Shown: piece by piece, positions 8,408 to 16,287 of the stretch
Position numbering within the stretch: the stretch's first letter is position 1
Layout of the letters: each line of letters begins with the position of its first letter
Assembly: GCF_013304445.1 (NCBI RefSeq)
Contig: NZ_JAAITA010000002.1
Location: forward strand, 124,001-188,000
Length of the DNA: 64,000 nucleotides
From: Blautia hansenii
GTDB lineage: Bacteria; Bacillota; Clostridia; Lachnospirales; Lachnospiraceae
Direction: 5' to 3'
Translations under genes and position numbers: made by a program
Notes under the pieces: model-generated
The model's database searches: none
What the model was told of the DNA's origin: nothing
What the model saw: the letters and a program-made list of their open reading frames with translations, nothing else

Positions 8408-8683
8408 TCATTTCATAAAGCTGTCAATTCCCTTCTTCAGCTTTCCCAGCCCTTCGTTGTCCTGCTGCCGAAGCTCCTGGTCCACGCACTCTTCCATATA
8501 CTGCTTTAAAATTTCCTTTCCTGCACCGTTTACCGCAGATTTCACCGCTGCAAGCTGAATCAGCACTTCGCTGCAGTCCCGCTCCTGCTCCACCATGTCC
8601 CGCACCATTTTCAGGTGTCCCGTGGCACGGGCAATTCTATTTACCATGGCTTTATCATACCTTGTCTGGTCTTTCTTTTCCAT
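8408..8683 (-). CDS. CsoR/FrmR-family metal- or sulfur-sensing repressor
   Basis: 91 residues starting MEKKDQTRYDK; GGGGGAAAAG precedes the ATG, which is chosen over longer upstream frames. The helical-bundle family binds DNA as a tetramer and is released by Cu(I), Ni(II), formaldehyde or persulfide. The two family cysteines are present (Cys37 and Cys66), but the position of the copper-binding His of CsoR is Tyr62. Such a two-Cys, no-His pattern is what sulfide/persulfide sensors of the CstR kind show. It is the last gene of the ABC importer operon, 19 bases after the DJ-1-like gene, so the operon is a plausible target. Confidence 0.8.
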   Translation of the reverse strand: MEKKDQTRYDKAMVNRIARATGHLKMVRDMVEQERDCSEVLIQLAAVKSAVNGAGKEILKQYMEECVDQELRQQDNEGLGKLKKGIDSFMK

Positions 8684-8702
8684 GCTTTTCCCCCGGTCTT
8701 TT

Positions 8703-9290
8703 TCAGCAGTAAATGTCTTCGTCTGCATTTTCATTCCACGAATATCCCATCTGGCCAGCCGCTTTCTCTGCTGCAGAAATGTCCAGAATATCCGCTGCGA
8801 CCCAGAGGGCTGTATCGATTCCCGCCATACTGCTGCTACAGGAATAAAACTTTCCGTCAATGACCACCCTTGCATTCTCCACTCTTTCGATTCCTGCTGT
8901 AAACATACGGTTCCAGTTTGCGTCCATAGGAAAATCCGCTATTTTCCGCCGATACAGCATACCCGTCTGCGCTAGCAGAGCAGAACCGTTTTCAATCATC
9001 AGACAGTAATCTGCGTTTTCAGCCGCTTTTTTTATAAGATTCAAGGTTCTCTCGTCCTTCCACAGAAGTCTTCTGGCCCCTTTGCCTCCCGGAACCAGTA
9101 AAATTCCTTCGATTTCTTCCGGAATCAGAAAGTCTGTCCAGACCTTTCCCCCTTGTGTGCTGTTTATCACATCTCCCGACACAGACAAATACCGGAGGTG
9201 AAAATGTTCCGGCAATTTTCCGAATACTTCTGCCGGGCCAAAAGCGTCCAACGTTTCAAAATCATCAAACAAAACTATATTTACGTCCAT
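8703..9290 (-). CDS. DJ-1/PfpI-family protein
   Basis: 195 residues from MDVNIVLFDDFE; ribosome site GGGAGG. The layout is that of DJ-1/PfpI proteins, with a beta-strand start, FGPAEVF, LLVPGGKGARRLL and a C-terminal SSSMAGIDTALWVAADI. At the elbow where the family carries its reactive Cys (normally xxCTGA), this protein reads MIENGSALL, so the nucleophile appears to be Asn. That argues against a glyoxalase/deglycase role and for a sensor or binding role. It begins two bases after the stop of the ATPase gene and so is cotranscribed with the importer. Confidence 0.8.
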   Translation of the reverse strand: MDVNIVLFDDFETLDAFGPAEVFGKLPEHFHLRYLSVSGDVINSTQGGKVWTDFLIPEEIEGILLVPGGKGARRLLWKDERTLNLIKKAAENADYCLMIENGSALLAQTGMLYRRKIADFPMDANWNRMFTAGIERVENARVVIDGKFYSCSSSMAGIDTALWVAADILDISAAEKAAGQMGYSWNENADEDIYC

Positions 9291-9292
9291 TG

Positions 9293-9913
9293 TTATTCCT
9301 CCCTGGTATTGATTTCTTCCAGACGAATGGTTCTGGCGCAGATTTTCTCTGCCAGATAAGCATTGTGAGTCACCATGAGAAGCCCCAGCCTGCGCTCTTC
9401 TACCTCCTTTAGCATCAGATTCCATATCTGCGCCTGGGTAATCACGTCCAGCATGGTGCTCATTTCATCGGCAAAAAGAAAATGAGTGCCTTCAAAGAGA
9501 GAACGGGCCACACAGAACCGCTGCAGCTCCCCGCCGGAAAGTTCTCTTGGATAGCGCTCCAGCCAGTCTCTTTCAATTCCCAGCGCATCCATAACCTCAT
9601 CCCGGAACATACCGGACTCCTGCAAAACTTTTTTCATCTTCCACCTGGGATTGATCGCTTTTTCCGGATGCTGGTAGATAAGCTGAACCGGACTGACTCC
9701 TTTTTTCGGCAGAGGCTTTCCGTCCAGAAGCACCTCCCCTTTTGTAGGCTTCAAATAACCGGCCAGAATTTTTACCAGCGTGCTTTTTCCGTATCCGCTG
9801 GGACCTACCAGGCCGACCCGCTCGCCCTCCTCTATTTTCAAACTGACATCCTTTAAAATCCAGGGTGTATTTTCCCTGTACTGGAAACTGATATTTCTTG
9901 CTTCAATCTGCAT
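9293..9913 (-). CDS. Nickel/peptide ABC importer ATPase (NikE/OppF-like, short)
   Basis: 206 residues with Walker A GPSGYGKST (Tyr where Gly/Ser/Cys is usual), signature LSGGELQR, Walker B FLFADEM and the switch His in VTHN. It is shorter than standard OppF because it lacks the C-terminal zinc/peptide-binding extension, as do NikE-like subunits. It overlaps the preceding ATPase gene by 11 bases (start with GAGGTG). It powers uptake with the two permeases at 10842-12693. Confidence 0.85.
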   Translation of the reverse strand: MQIEARNISFQYRENTPWILKDVSLKIEEGERVGLVGPSGYGKSTLVKILAGYLKPTKGEVLLDGKPLPKKGVSPVQLIYQHPEKAINPRWKMKKVLQESGMFRDEVMDALGIERDWLERYPRELSGGELQRFCVARSLFEGTHFLFADEMSTMLDVITQAQIWNLMLKEVEERRLGLLMVTHNAYLAEKICARTIRLEEINTREE

Positions 9914-10832
9914 GTATACACCTCACATAGCCCCCACGGACTTCTCTCATAGGTATTTTTTCTTCACATTTCTCTGTCTTATACGGACATCTGGGCGAAA
10001 ACAGACAGCCCTTGGGAAGATATTTCGCATAGGGCTGGAAACCGGAAATGGGTTCAAATCCATTCTGGGGCAGTGCTCTCCACAGGGCTTTGGAATAGGG
10101 ATGGCGAAGCGCATGCTCACCCTGTCGGAAATCCTCTGCCTCTGCCATTTCCACCGTGGTTCCCGCATAAAACACGGCAATGCGGTCTGCCATATGAAAG
10201 GCCAAATCAATGTCATGGGTAATGAGAATCACCGCTTTCCCCTCATCCGCCAGTTCCCGGAATACTTTCAGGGCTTCCATAGCCATATCCAAATCCAGCC
10301 CCGGCGTAGGTTCATCGGCAATAATCACTTCTGCCCCGCTTAGCACGGCTGTAGACACCAATACCCGCCTGGCCATTCCTCCGGAAAGCTGAAACGGATA
10401 CAGCTTCTCTGTTTTTTCGTCTAACTGAAATCGTTTGAAAATTTCTTTTTGGGCCTCTATCTTTGCCATATCCGGCTTCGGGCCTCTGACCTGGGCCTCC
10501 ACTTTTATCAGCGGATCCAAAAAGGAAACGGACTGAGGTACCAGGGCAAACTCTTTTCCCCGAAGTTTTTCCTTATCTTTCTGACTCAAAACTTTTCCTT
10601 TATAGGAAATTTCACCGCTTATGGCCGCATTTTCCGGAAGCAGCCCCATCACCGCATGGGCCAGAAGACTTTTTCCGGAACCGCTGGAACCTGCAATCAC
10701 CACAATCTCACCCGGACGCACGTCCAGCGTCATATTAGAAATGACTTTTAAATCATACTGCTCCAAACCTTTTTCATACATGTGAAAGGATACAGACAAA
10801 TCCTTTACAGATAAAATACTCTCGTTTTTCAT
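9903..10832 (-). CDS. Nickel/peptide ABC importer ATPase (NikD/OppD-like)
   Basis: 309 residues with Walker A GSSGSGKSL, signature LSGGMARR, Walker B VIIADEPTPGLD and switch His LITHD. The C-terminal oligopeptide extension ends in the Cys-rich block CLFSPRCPYKTEKCEEK typical of OppD/DppD. AGGAGA precedes the ATG. Part of the operon SBP-permease-permease-ATPase-ATPase-DJ-1-CsoR. Confidence 0.88.
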   Translation of the reverse strand: MKNESILSVKDLSVSFHMYEKGLEQYDLKVISNMTLDVRPGEIVVIAGSSGSGKSLLAHAVMGLLPENAAISGEISYKGKVLSQKDKEKLRGKEFALVPQSVSFLDPLIKVEAQVRGPKPDMAKIEAQKEIFKRFQLDEKTEKLYPFQLSGGMARRVLVSTAVLSGAEVIIADEPTPGLDLDMAMEALKVFRELADEGKAVILITHDIDLAFHMADRIAVFYAGTTVEMAEAEDFRQGEHALRHPYSKALWRALPQNGFEPISGFQPYAKYLPKGCLFSPRCPYKTEKCEEKIPMREVRGGYVRCIHAD

Positions 10833-10841
10833 AATGTTCTC

Positions 10842-11708
10842 CTATTCATGGGCGCTGTACGGGTCCACGATTTTCTTTACGTTTTCTCCCAGCCTGTCAA
10901 AAAGCAGCACAATCATTACCAGCATGAGTCCTGGGAAAAAGGCCAGCCACCACATTCCTGTTGACAGATATTTCATAGATTCTGAAAGGATGATTCCGAT
11001 AGCAGGCTGCTCCGGGGAAAGTCCGAATCCCAGAAAAGTCAGACTGGATTCATGCATAATGGCATGTGGAAACATCAAAATCAGTCCGATGACAAACTGT
11101 GGAATCATATGAGGAAGAATATGGTGTACGGTAATCCACCAACTGGAATGTCCCAGTTTCTTGGATACCTCTATGTACTGCTGGGAACGAATCTGCAGAA
11201 CCTCACTTCGGATAATCCGGGCAAGCCCTGTCCAGTGGGTCACTGCCACGCCAATGAGCACGCCTTTCAGACCCTTTCCGCAGGCAAAGGAAATGAGAAT
11301 CAGCAGTACTGTATGGGGAATTCCCATAACCAAATCAATCACCCAGTTGATAAAATGGTCCAGCCAGGAGGTTCCCGTTGCTGCCGCCACTCCTACAATC
11401 AACGCAATCACGGCGCTGACGGTAGAAGCCACTACACCGACCACAATGCTGACAGACAGCCCCTTAATAGTTCGCACCAGCATATCTCGTCCCAGCATAT
11501 CCGTCCCAAAAGGATGTTCCAGGGAAGGCGGCAGCCCTTTTTTAGAAAAATCTGCCTGAATCAGGTCGTCACTGAGAAGCGCTCCTGCCAGATATACGGA
11601 AAATAATACGGCAAGAATCATGACTGCAAAAAAGATGGTTTTTGTCCGCCGGTTTATCTGCAGCTTTCTTGGTTTTGTTCCGGCGCTGACTGCTGCTGTA
11701 TTACTCAT
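10842..11708 (-). CDS. Nickel/peptide ABC importer permease (NikC/DppC-like)
   Basis: 288 residues. It has an N-terminal membrane segment, the family hallmark HPFGTDMLGRDMLVRTIKG, five further membrane segments and the ATPase-contact loop (SKKLGHSSWWITVHHILPH). Start chosen at 11708 (MSNTAAV), nine bases from GGAGG; an in-frame ATG at 11714 is too close to that site. It overlaps the end of the upstream permease gene by eight bases. Confidence 0.88.
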   Translation of the reverse strand: MSNTAAVSAGTKPRKLQINRRTKTIFFAVMILAVLFSVYLAGALLSDDLIQADFSKKGLPPSLEHPFGTDMLGRDMLVRTIKGLSVSIVVGVVASTVSAVIALIVGVAAATGTSWLDHFINWVIDLVMGIPHTVLLILISFACGKGLKGVLIGVAVTHWTGLARIIRSEVLQIRSQQYIEVSKKLGHSSWWITVHHILPHMIPQFVIGLILMFPHAIMHESSLTFLGFGLSPEQPAIGIILSESMKYLSTGMWWLAFFPGLMLVMIVLLFDRLGENVKKIVDPYSAHE

Positions 11709-12693
11709 GTCCATATCCCTCCCTTATCTGCGGGTCTACAATTCCATATATGATATTCGCCAGCATATTTCCTACAAATACAAACAATGCGCTGAACAGG
11801 GTAATGCCCAGAAGCAGCGGCACATCCGAGGCCATCCCCGCCGCTGAAGCCGCTGCCCCAAGCCCCGGATAGGAAAATACATTTTCTGCCAGAACAGAGC
11901 CGCCGAACAGTTCGCTGAAAGAGCCAAACTGCATGGTCACCGCAGGCAGCATAATGTTGCGGAAACCATGGCGTTTCAGCACACTCCATTTCGATTCTCC
12001 CCTGGCTTTGGCAAACAGCACATAGTCACTTTCCAGTACATCTACCAGCTTCTCCCTTGTGTGCAGCGCCACATTGGCAAAGGACAGAAAACTCAGGGTA
12101 AGTGCCGGTAAAATCAAATGGTGAATCCTCTGCAGAAGCGTCACCTGGTCTGCGGGAACACCTTTTGGCACACTCATGCCCATAGGGAACCAGCCAAGCT
12201 GTACGGAAAAAATCATCAGAAACACAATTCCAATCCAGAAAGTGGGAATGGAACACATAATCAGACACACCTTTTTCAAAATTTTATCCGGCCATTTTCC
12301 GTTCCAGACTCCCATCATACAACCAACCCCAAAGCCTATGACACCGGAAAACACCCACGCAGTCATCATAAGAGCCAGGGAAGCCGCAAATTTTTCCCTG
12401 ATGATATCCAGTACCGGGCGGCGATACAAAAGGGATACCCCGAAATCTCCATGGAGAATGGATTTCCCCCATGCCAGAAACCGCTCAACAGGCGGGTCAT
12501 TTAGCCCCCAGTATTCCGCTATTTTCGCTCTCTGCTCCACGCTGACATTGGGAACCGAGCCCACATACTGCTGTACCGGGTCTACAGGGGAAAGACTGAC
12601 CAGTACAAAGCTGATGACGCTGACTGCAATCAGCAGCGTCACCATGCGCACAAGATATTTCCCTGTGAATTTCAGATAATATTTACTCTTCAT
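11701..12693 (-). CDS. Nickel/peptide ABC importer permease (NikB/DppB-like)
   Basis: 330 residues starting MKSKYYLKF, with GGAG before this ATG; an upstream GTG at 12723 lacks a ribosome site. It has the DppB layout: a first membrane segment, an extracellular loop with YWGLNDPPVERFLAWGKSILHGDFG, five more segments, and the coupling motif near DYVLFAKARGESKWSVLKRHGFRN. The inner-membrane partner of the NikC-like permease. Confidence 0.88.
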   Translation of the reverse strand: MKSKYYLKFTGKYLVRMVTLLIAVSVISFVLVSLSPVDPVQQYVGSVPNVSVEQRAKIAEYWGLNDPPVERFLAWGKSILHGDFGVSLLYRRPVLDIIREKFAASLALMMTAWVFSGVIGFGVGCMMGVWNGKWPDKILKKVCLIMCSIPTFWIGIVFLMIFSVQLGWFPMGMSVPKGVPADQVTLLQRIHHLILPALTLSFLSFANVALHTREKLVDVLESDYVLFAKARGESKWSVLKRHGFRNIMLPAVTMQFGSFSELFGGSVLAENVFSYPGLGAAASAAGMASDVPLLLGITLFSALFVFVGNMLANIIYGIVDPQIREGYGHE

Positions 12694-12727
12694 TGTTTTT
12701 TCTCCATTTTCTCTTTTAAGCACAACG

Positions 12728-12763
12728 AGAGGGGCCGCCGCAAAAGCGCAGCAGCTCCCCTTC
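12728..12763 (-). terminator. GC-rich intercistronic hairpin
   Basis: Imperfect hairpin with arms around GAGGGG...CTCCCC and a CAAAAG loop, between the binding-protein gene and the permeases. It lacks a clear T-run, so it more likely stabilises the upstream message or gives partial termination, a common way to make more binding protein than permease. Confidence 0.45.
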
Positions 12764-12780
12764 TTTTGTCAGACCCGATT

Positions 12781-14439
12781 TTATTCCCAGCTCCACTCTG
12801 CCAGGTTGGCAATCAGCGGCCATGCCTGTCCATGAGCATGGATTCTCTGGTTTCCGATATTTAATCCGTCTTTCACATAATAAAGGTGTGTCATATTTAC
12901 AAAGAATGCCCAGGGCGCCTCCCCTTTCATGGAAGTACCGGTTTCACCGTCCCACTGTGCCTTCTGCCACCACTCATAGGAGTCTTCAATGGTCAGCGAA
13001 TTCATGGCTTTATCCAGATACTCATCGGTCTTATCGCTCATATAAAATTCCGGATTGTACCAGTCTGTCTTTCCCGCATTGCTGCTGTGGAACAGCATAT
13101 AAGAAGTCATGGGACTGTCGGAACCCCATCCCATAATCATAGGTTCAGAAAACATTCTCTTAATGGTATCATCCTCACTGACACCTTCTACCGTAATGTC
13201 AAAGCCCAGGTTTTCTTTTGCCTGATTTGCCACAGACATAGCCACAGCCTGGCGCATGGAATCTCCCGCAAAATACATCAGATGAAAGGCCAGCTTATTT
13301 CCGTCCTTTTCCCGGATGCCATCTCCGTCTGTATCCTTCCAGCCGGACTGTTCCAGAAGTTCCTTTGCATAATCCACATCCGTTTCAATAACGTCCTCCT
13401 CATTCCACCATGGCATACCGTCACACTCGGAATAAGCCGGTTTTGCAAGGCCGTTTAAGGCTTCGTCAATAATCTGCTGTCTGTCTACGCCGTAGCAGAG
13501 AGCCTTTCTCACATTCACATCACAGGTAATATTATTTCCGATTTTATATCCGTCTTCCGTCTTCTTTCCTTCATCGGGAACGGTTGGAAGTGTAATGCCT
13601 CTATTGTCTACGGATTCTACTTTTTCTACATGCATGCCTTCGATTTCTGTGGTTGCAAGAGTTGCAGAGGTCAGCGCAATGTCTACCTCTCCGGCTTTTG
13701 CCGCTACAAATCTAGCGTCCTCTTCCTGAATCAGAAATACAGCTCTTTCAATTTCCGGCTTGTCCCCGTAATAATCCTCATTTGCTTCCAGAATAAACTG
13801 CTGTCCCTTGTCCCACTGTATCATTTTGTACGGACCGGAACCGATAATCTGGTCTGCGGACATTCCGAATTTGTCGCTGTAAGCCTTCTCCGGTACAATG
13901 CCCATCTGCGCTACCGTATAAATAAAGGTTACACAGGGTTTTGTCAGCTTAAATTCTACGGTAGTGTCGTCTTTTGCCGTACAGCTTTCCATCATGGTTA
14001 AATCCATATAAGTGGCTTTTTCTTTTGCCGTGTTAAAAGTAAAGGCAACGTCTGAGGCTTTTAGTGCATCTCCGTTTGTAAACTTTACGTCATCCCGGAT
14101 TTGAAACGTCCAGGTAAGGGCGTCATCACTGACTGTATAATCCGTTGCCAGGTCATTTTCCAGCTGGTCATCTCCGTTTACTTTTACCAGATTGGAATAC
14201 AAAGGCGACCCGGTATAGCCAAATCCTGTACAAGGGTCAAAAGAATCTCCTTCACTGGAAAAACCAATGGTAACTTCTGATTTTTTTTCTTGGGATTCAT
14301 CCGTCTTGGCAGAGCCTTCCTCCTTCTGTGTCTGTGTTTTGGCAGAAGATGTACCGGAATCCGATGCCCCGCTTCCACATCCTGTTACCATGGCCGTTAC
14401 GCATAACAGCGCTGCCAGTGCTTTCATTCTCTTTTTCAT
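12781..14439 (-). CDS. Solute-binding lipoprotein of nickel/peptide ABC importer (SBP family 5)
   Basis: 552 residues with a lipoprotein signal (hydrophobic 8-18, lipobox VTGC with Cys21) and a Ser/Thr/Lys/Glu-rich linker. The SBP_bac_5 fold shows in DPCTGFGYTGSPLYSNLVK, VKFTNGDALKASDVAFTF and the KDTDGDGIREKDG calcium-like loop seen in OppA/NikA-type proteins. Strong site AGGAGG. It captures the ligand outside the cell; whether nickel, a metal chelate or a peptide cannot be told. First gene of its operon. Confidence 0.88.
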   Translation of the reverse strand: MKKRMKALAALLCVTAMVTGCGSGASDSGTSSAKTQTQKEEGSAKTDESQEKKSEVTIGFSSEGDSFDPCTGFGYTGSPLYSNLVKVNGDDQLENDLATDYTVSDDALTWTFQIRDDVKFTNGDALKASDVAFTFNTAKEKATYMDLTMMESCTAKDDTTVEFKLTKPCVTFIYTVAQMGIVPEKAYSDKFGMSADQIIGSGPYKMIQWDKGQQFILEANEDYYGDKPEIERAVFLIQEEDARFVAAKAGEVDIALTSATLATTEIEGMHVEKVESVDNRGITLPTVPDEGKKTEDGYKIGNNITCDVNVRKALCYGVDRQQIIDEALNGLAKPAYSECDGMPWWNEEDVIETDVDYAKELLEQSGWKDTDGDGIREKDGNKLAFHLMYFAGDSMRQAVAMSVANQAKENLGFDITVEGVSEDDTIKRMFSEPMIMGWGSDSPMTSYMLFHSSNAGKTDWYNPEFYMSDKTDEYLDKAMNSLTIEDSYEWWQKAQWDGETGTSMKGEAPWAFFVNMTHLYYVKDGLNIGNQRIHAHGQAWPLIANLAEWSWE

Positions 14440-14502
14440 CTGTTGTTTCCTCCTGGTTATTTTCGTCTGCCCTTACGGCTGAACTCTATTATAGACAAGA
14501 AA

Positions 14503-14545
14503 AAGCCCCGGGGTAAGCTACCCTGGGGGTTATTTCTTTTTTCTT
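14503..14545. terminator. Hairpin terminator between tetR and the ABC operon
   Basis: AAGCCCCGGGGTA (14503-14515) pairs with TACCCTGGGGGTT (14519-14531) over a 3-base loop; T-rich runs lie on both sides. It ends the tetR message on the minus strand. The -10 candidate TATAAT of the binding-protein operon (14493-14488) lies directly beyond it, so the hairpin overlaps the -35 region. Confidence 0.65.
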
Positions 14546-14639
14546 TTTGTATTTTTTTCATTGCCTGTAAATACAGGATTTCAGGAGAACGCTTTCCTCT
14601 GCAAAAAGGCTTTTATCCCCATCCGGGGGTTTTCTTTTG

Positions 14640-15224
14640 CTATTTCTGCACCTCTGTATACTGTTTTATGGACGCAGGCAGAGCAGTGCGGAAAATAACA
14701 GAAATATAATTTATTACCTGCTGTTTGTCGTGCTCTTCTTTATGAACAATCCATTCCAGCAGTGTTCCGGCTATTGCCTCTGTATAAAAACTGCTTAAAA
14801 AGGTTTCAAAGTCTTTCGGAACTGTGGTTTCCGTGAGTTCTTCTACCTTTTTTATCATGGAAGTTGTAATTTCAATAAAGTCCCAATAGAAAAAACGTTT
14901 CAATTCATCTCTTCCCACAGAATCATAAATATTCTTCAAAAACACACTATTTTTTTCAATGTAATCCATGGCAAAGAGAATAACTTCCTCATAATCGATA
15001 ATCAAATCGAATTTTTTCACAACCTCTATGGCTTCCTGTTCCAAAGTCCATTTCAGTAAATCGTATACATCGGTAAAGTGATAATAAAATGTTTTTCGAT
15101 TGACATTGCAAACCCGAATCAATTCACTGACCGTTATTTTAGAAAATGATTTCTGTACCACAAGGTTCTTTAAGGCCTCTGCAAATAATTTCTTAGTATT
15201 TAAACTGGTCACTTCATATTTCAT
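14640..15224 (-). CDS. TetR/AcrR-family regulator (DhaS-like)
   Basis: 194 residues starting MKYEVTSLNTKKLFAEALK; AGAGG precedes this ATG, which is better than an upstream ATG at 15281. The N-terminal TetR helix-turn-helix reads FSKITVSELIRVCNVNRKTFYYHFTDVYDLL (about 24-54). The C-terminal ligand domain is of the DhaS/TetR_C type. It is divergent from the ABC export operon starting at 15415 and probably controls it and itself through the palindrome at 15286-15309. Confidence 0.85.
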   Translation of the reverse strand: MKYEVTSLNTKKLFAEALKNLVVQKSFSKITVSELIRVCNVNRKTFYYHFTDVYDLLKWTLEQEAIEVVKKFDLIIDYEEVILFAMDYIEKNSVFLKNIYDSVGRDELKRFFYWDFIEITTSMIKKVEELTETTVPKDFETFLSSFYTEAIAGTLLEWIVHKEEHDKQQVINYISVIFRTALPASIKQYTEVQK

Positions 15225-15245
15225 GTCAAAACCTCTTGCTGTTTT

Positions 15246-15274
15246 AGTATACAGTTGTCCCACAAAGAATTCAA
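15246..15274 (-). promoter_or_regulatory. Promoter of the tetR gene
   Basis: Minus-strand TTGAAT (15274-15269), 17-base gap, TATACT (15251-15246). Confidence 0.65.
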
Positions 15275-15285
15275 CAATCAAAATT

Positions 15286-15309
15286 CAGGCATTTGTTCCA
15301 CAATGCCTG
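15286..15309. promoter_or_regulatory. Candidate TetR operator (inverted repeat)
   Basis: CAGGCATT and AATGCCTG form perfect 8-base arms with an 8-base gap. The repeat lies between the divergent tetR gene and ABC export operon, just upstream of the tetR -35. Position and symmetry fit a TetR site; binding is inferred. Confidence 0.55.
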
Positions 15310-15414
15310 CACATTTGTCCGTATTTTACCCAATCCCGAAAATTTGACCATGTCTAAACAGAACTTTTCTTTTTATAATGGCTCTCGGCAGTAAAAAAGG
15401 AGGTGTGCTGCTCG

Positions 15415-15729
15415 ATGTGCAAAGAAATACAGCAATACTTTTATAAGATTACTTTAGCTGCACCTGTCGGAACACGGTATGGACATTTGCAGATGGAAGT
15501 GAAACAGGGACTGATTTCCGGCTGCGTTGATATTTTAAATCATAAAAGCCCCTTAACCGGACAGGTACTGGATAACGGTACCTGCAGATTAACCGGAACA
15601 CTGACATCTCTTATGCAGACCTTCACCTATACGGCAGTGGGCTGCTTCAATGCTCAGTTTATTGAACTGACGTTAAAACGAAGAAACAAGCATTATCATT
15701 TAACCGGAATCGCTGCAAGGAGGAATTAG
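15415..15729 (+). CDS. Small unrecognised protein of the ABC export operon
   Basis: 104 residues starting MCKEIQQYFYKITLAAP; AGGAGGTG lies nine bases before this ATG. A TATAAT at 15374-15379 could be the -10. The body is predicted to be beta-rich with alternating polar and hydrophobic residues (GHLQMEVKQGLISGCVDILNH...) and has no signal peptide or membrane segment. I do not recognise the family. It ends two bases before the ATPase start, so it is translated with it and may be a small accessory protein of the exporter. Confidence 0.7.
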   Translation: MCKEIQQYFYKITLAAPVGTRYGHLQMEVKQGLISGCVDILNHKSPLTGQVLDNGTCRLTGTLTSLMQTFTYTAVGCFNAQFIELTLKRRNKHYHLTGIAARRN

Positions 15730-15731
15730 AT

Positions 15732-16277
15732 ATGGGATATATTGAAATGCGAAACAGTTGTAAAACCTATAAGATGGGAGAAACAAAAATATATGCAAAC
15801 AGAGATGTCAGCTTCTCCATTGAAAAAGGAGAACTTGCCATAATACTGGGTTCATCCGGCGCCGGAAAATCCACGGCGCTCAATATCTTAGGCGGAATGG
15901 ACACCAATGACAGCGGCAAGGTCATCATAGACGGAAAAGATATTTCCAATTACAATGCAAGACAGCTTACGACTTACCGAAGAAATGATGTGGGCTTTGT
16001 ATTTCAGTTCTATAATCTGGTACAGAACCTGACTTCCAAGGAAAATGTAGAACTTGCTTCTGAAATTGTAAAAGGCGCCCTGGATTATCAGACCGGCAAG
16101 CAGGTACTCCAGATTCTTCAGGATATGTGCCGGAAAAAGGGGGCAACGGTTGTAATCGTTACAAATAATGGCGCCATTGCTCCCATTGCGGACCGTGTCA
16201 TCCACATGCATGACGCTACAGTAAAAAATATCGAAATCAACAAACATCCACGGAATATTGCAGAAATTGAATGGTAG
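15732..16277 (+). pseudogene. MacB-type ABC ATPase lacking signature motif and Walker B
   Basis: 181 residues against about 230. The N-terminal half is normal (MGYIEMRNSCKTYKMGE, Walker A GSSGAGKST, Q-loop FQFYNLVQNLT). The sequence then jumps from ASEIVK to GALDYQTGKQVL. About 50 residues are missing in frame, including LSGGxQQR and the Walker B DEPT. The switch His also reads Asn (VTNN for VTHN). The junction is at about 16070-16078. Such a protein should not hydrolyse ATP. It is in frame, with a good ribosome site, 10 bases before the permease start. Confidence 0.8.
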
Positions 16278-16287
16278 GTGATACTCG

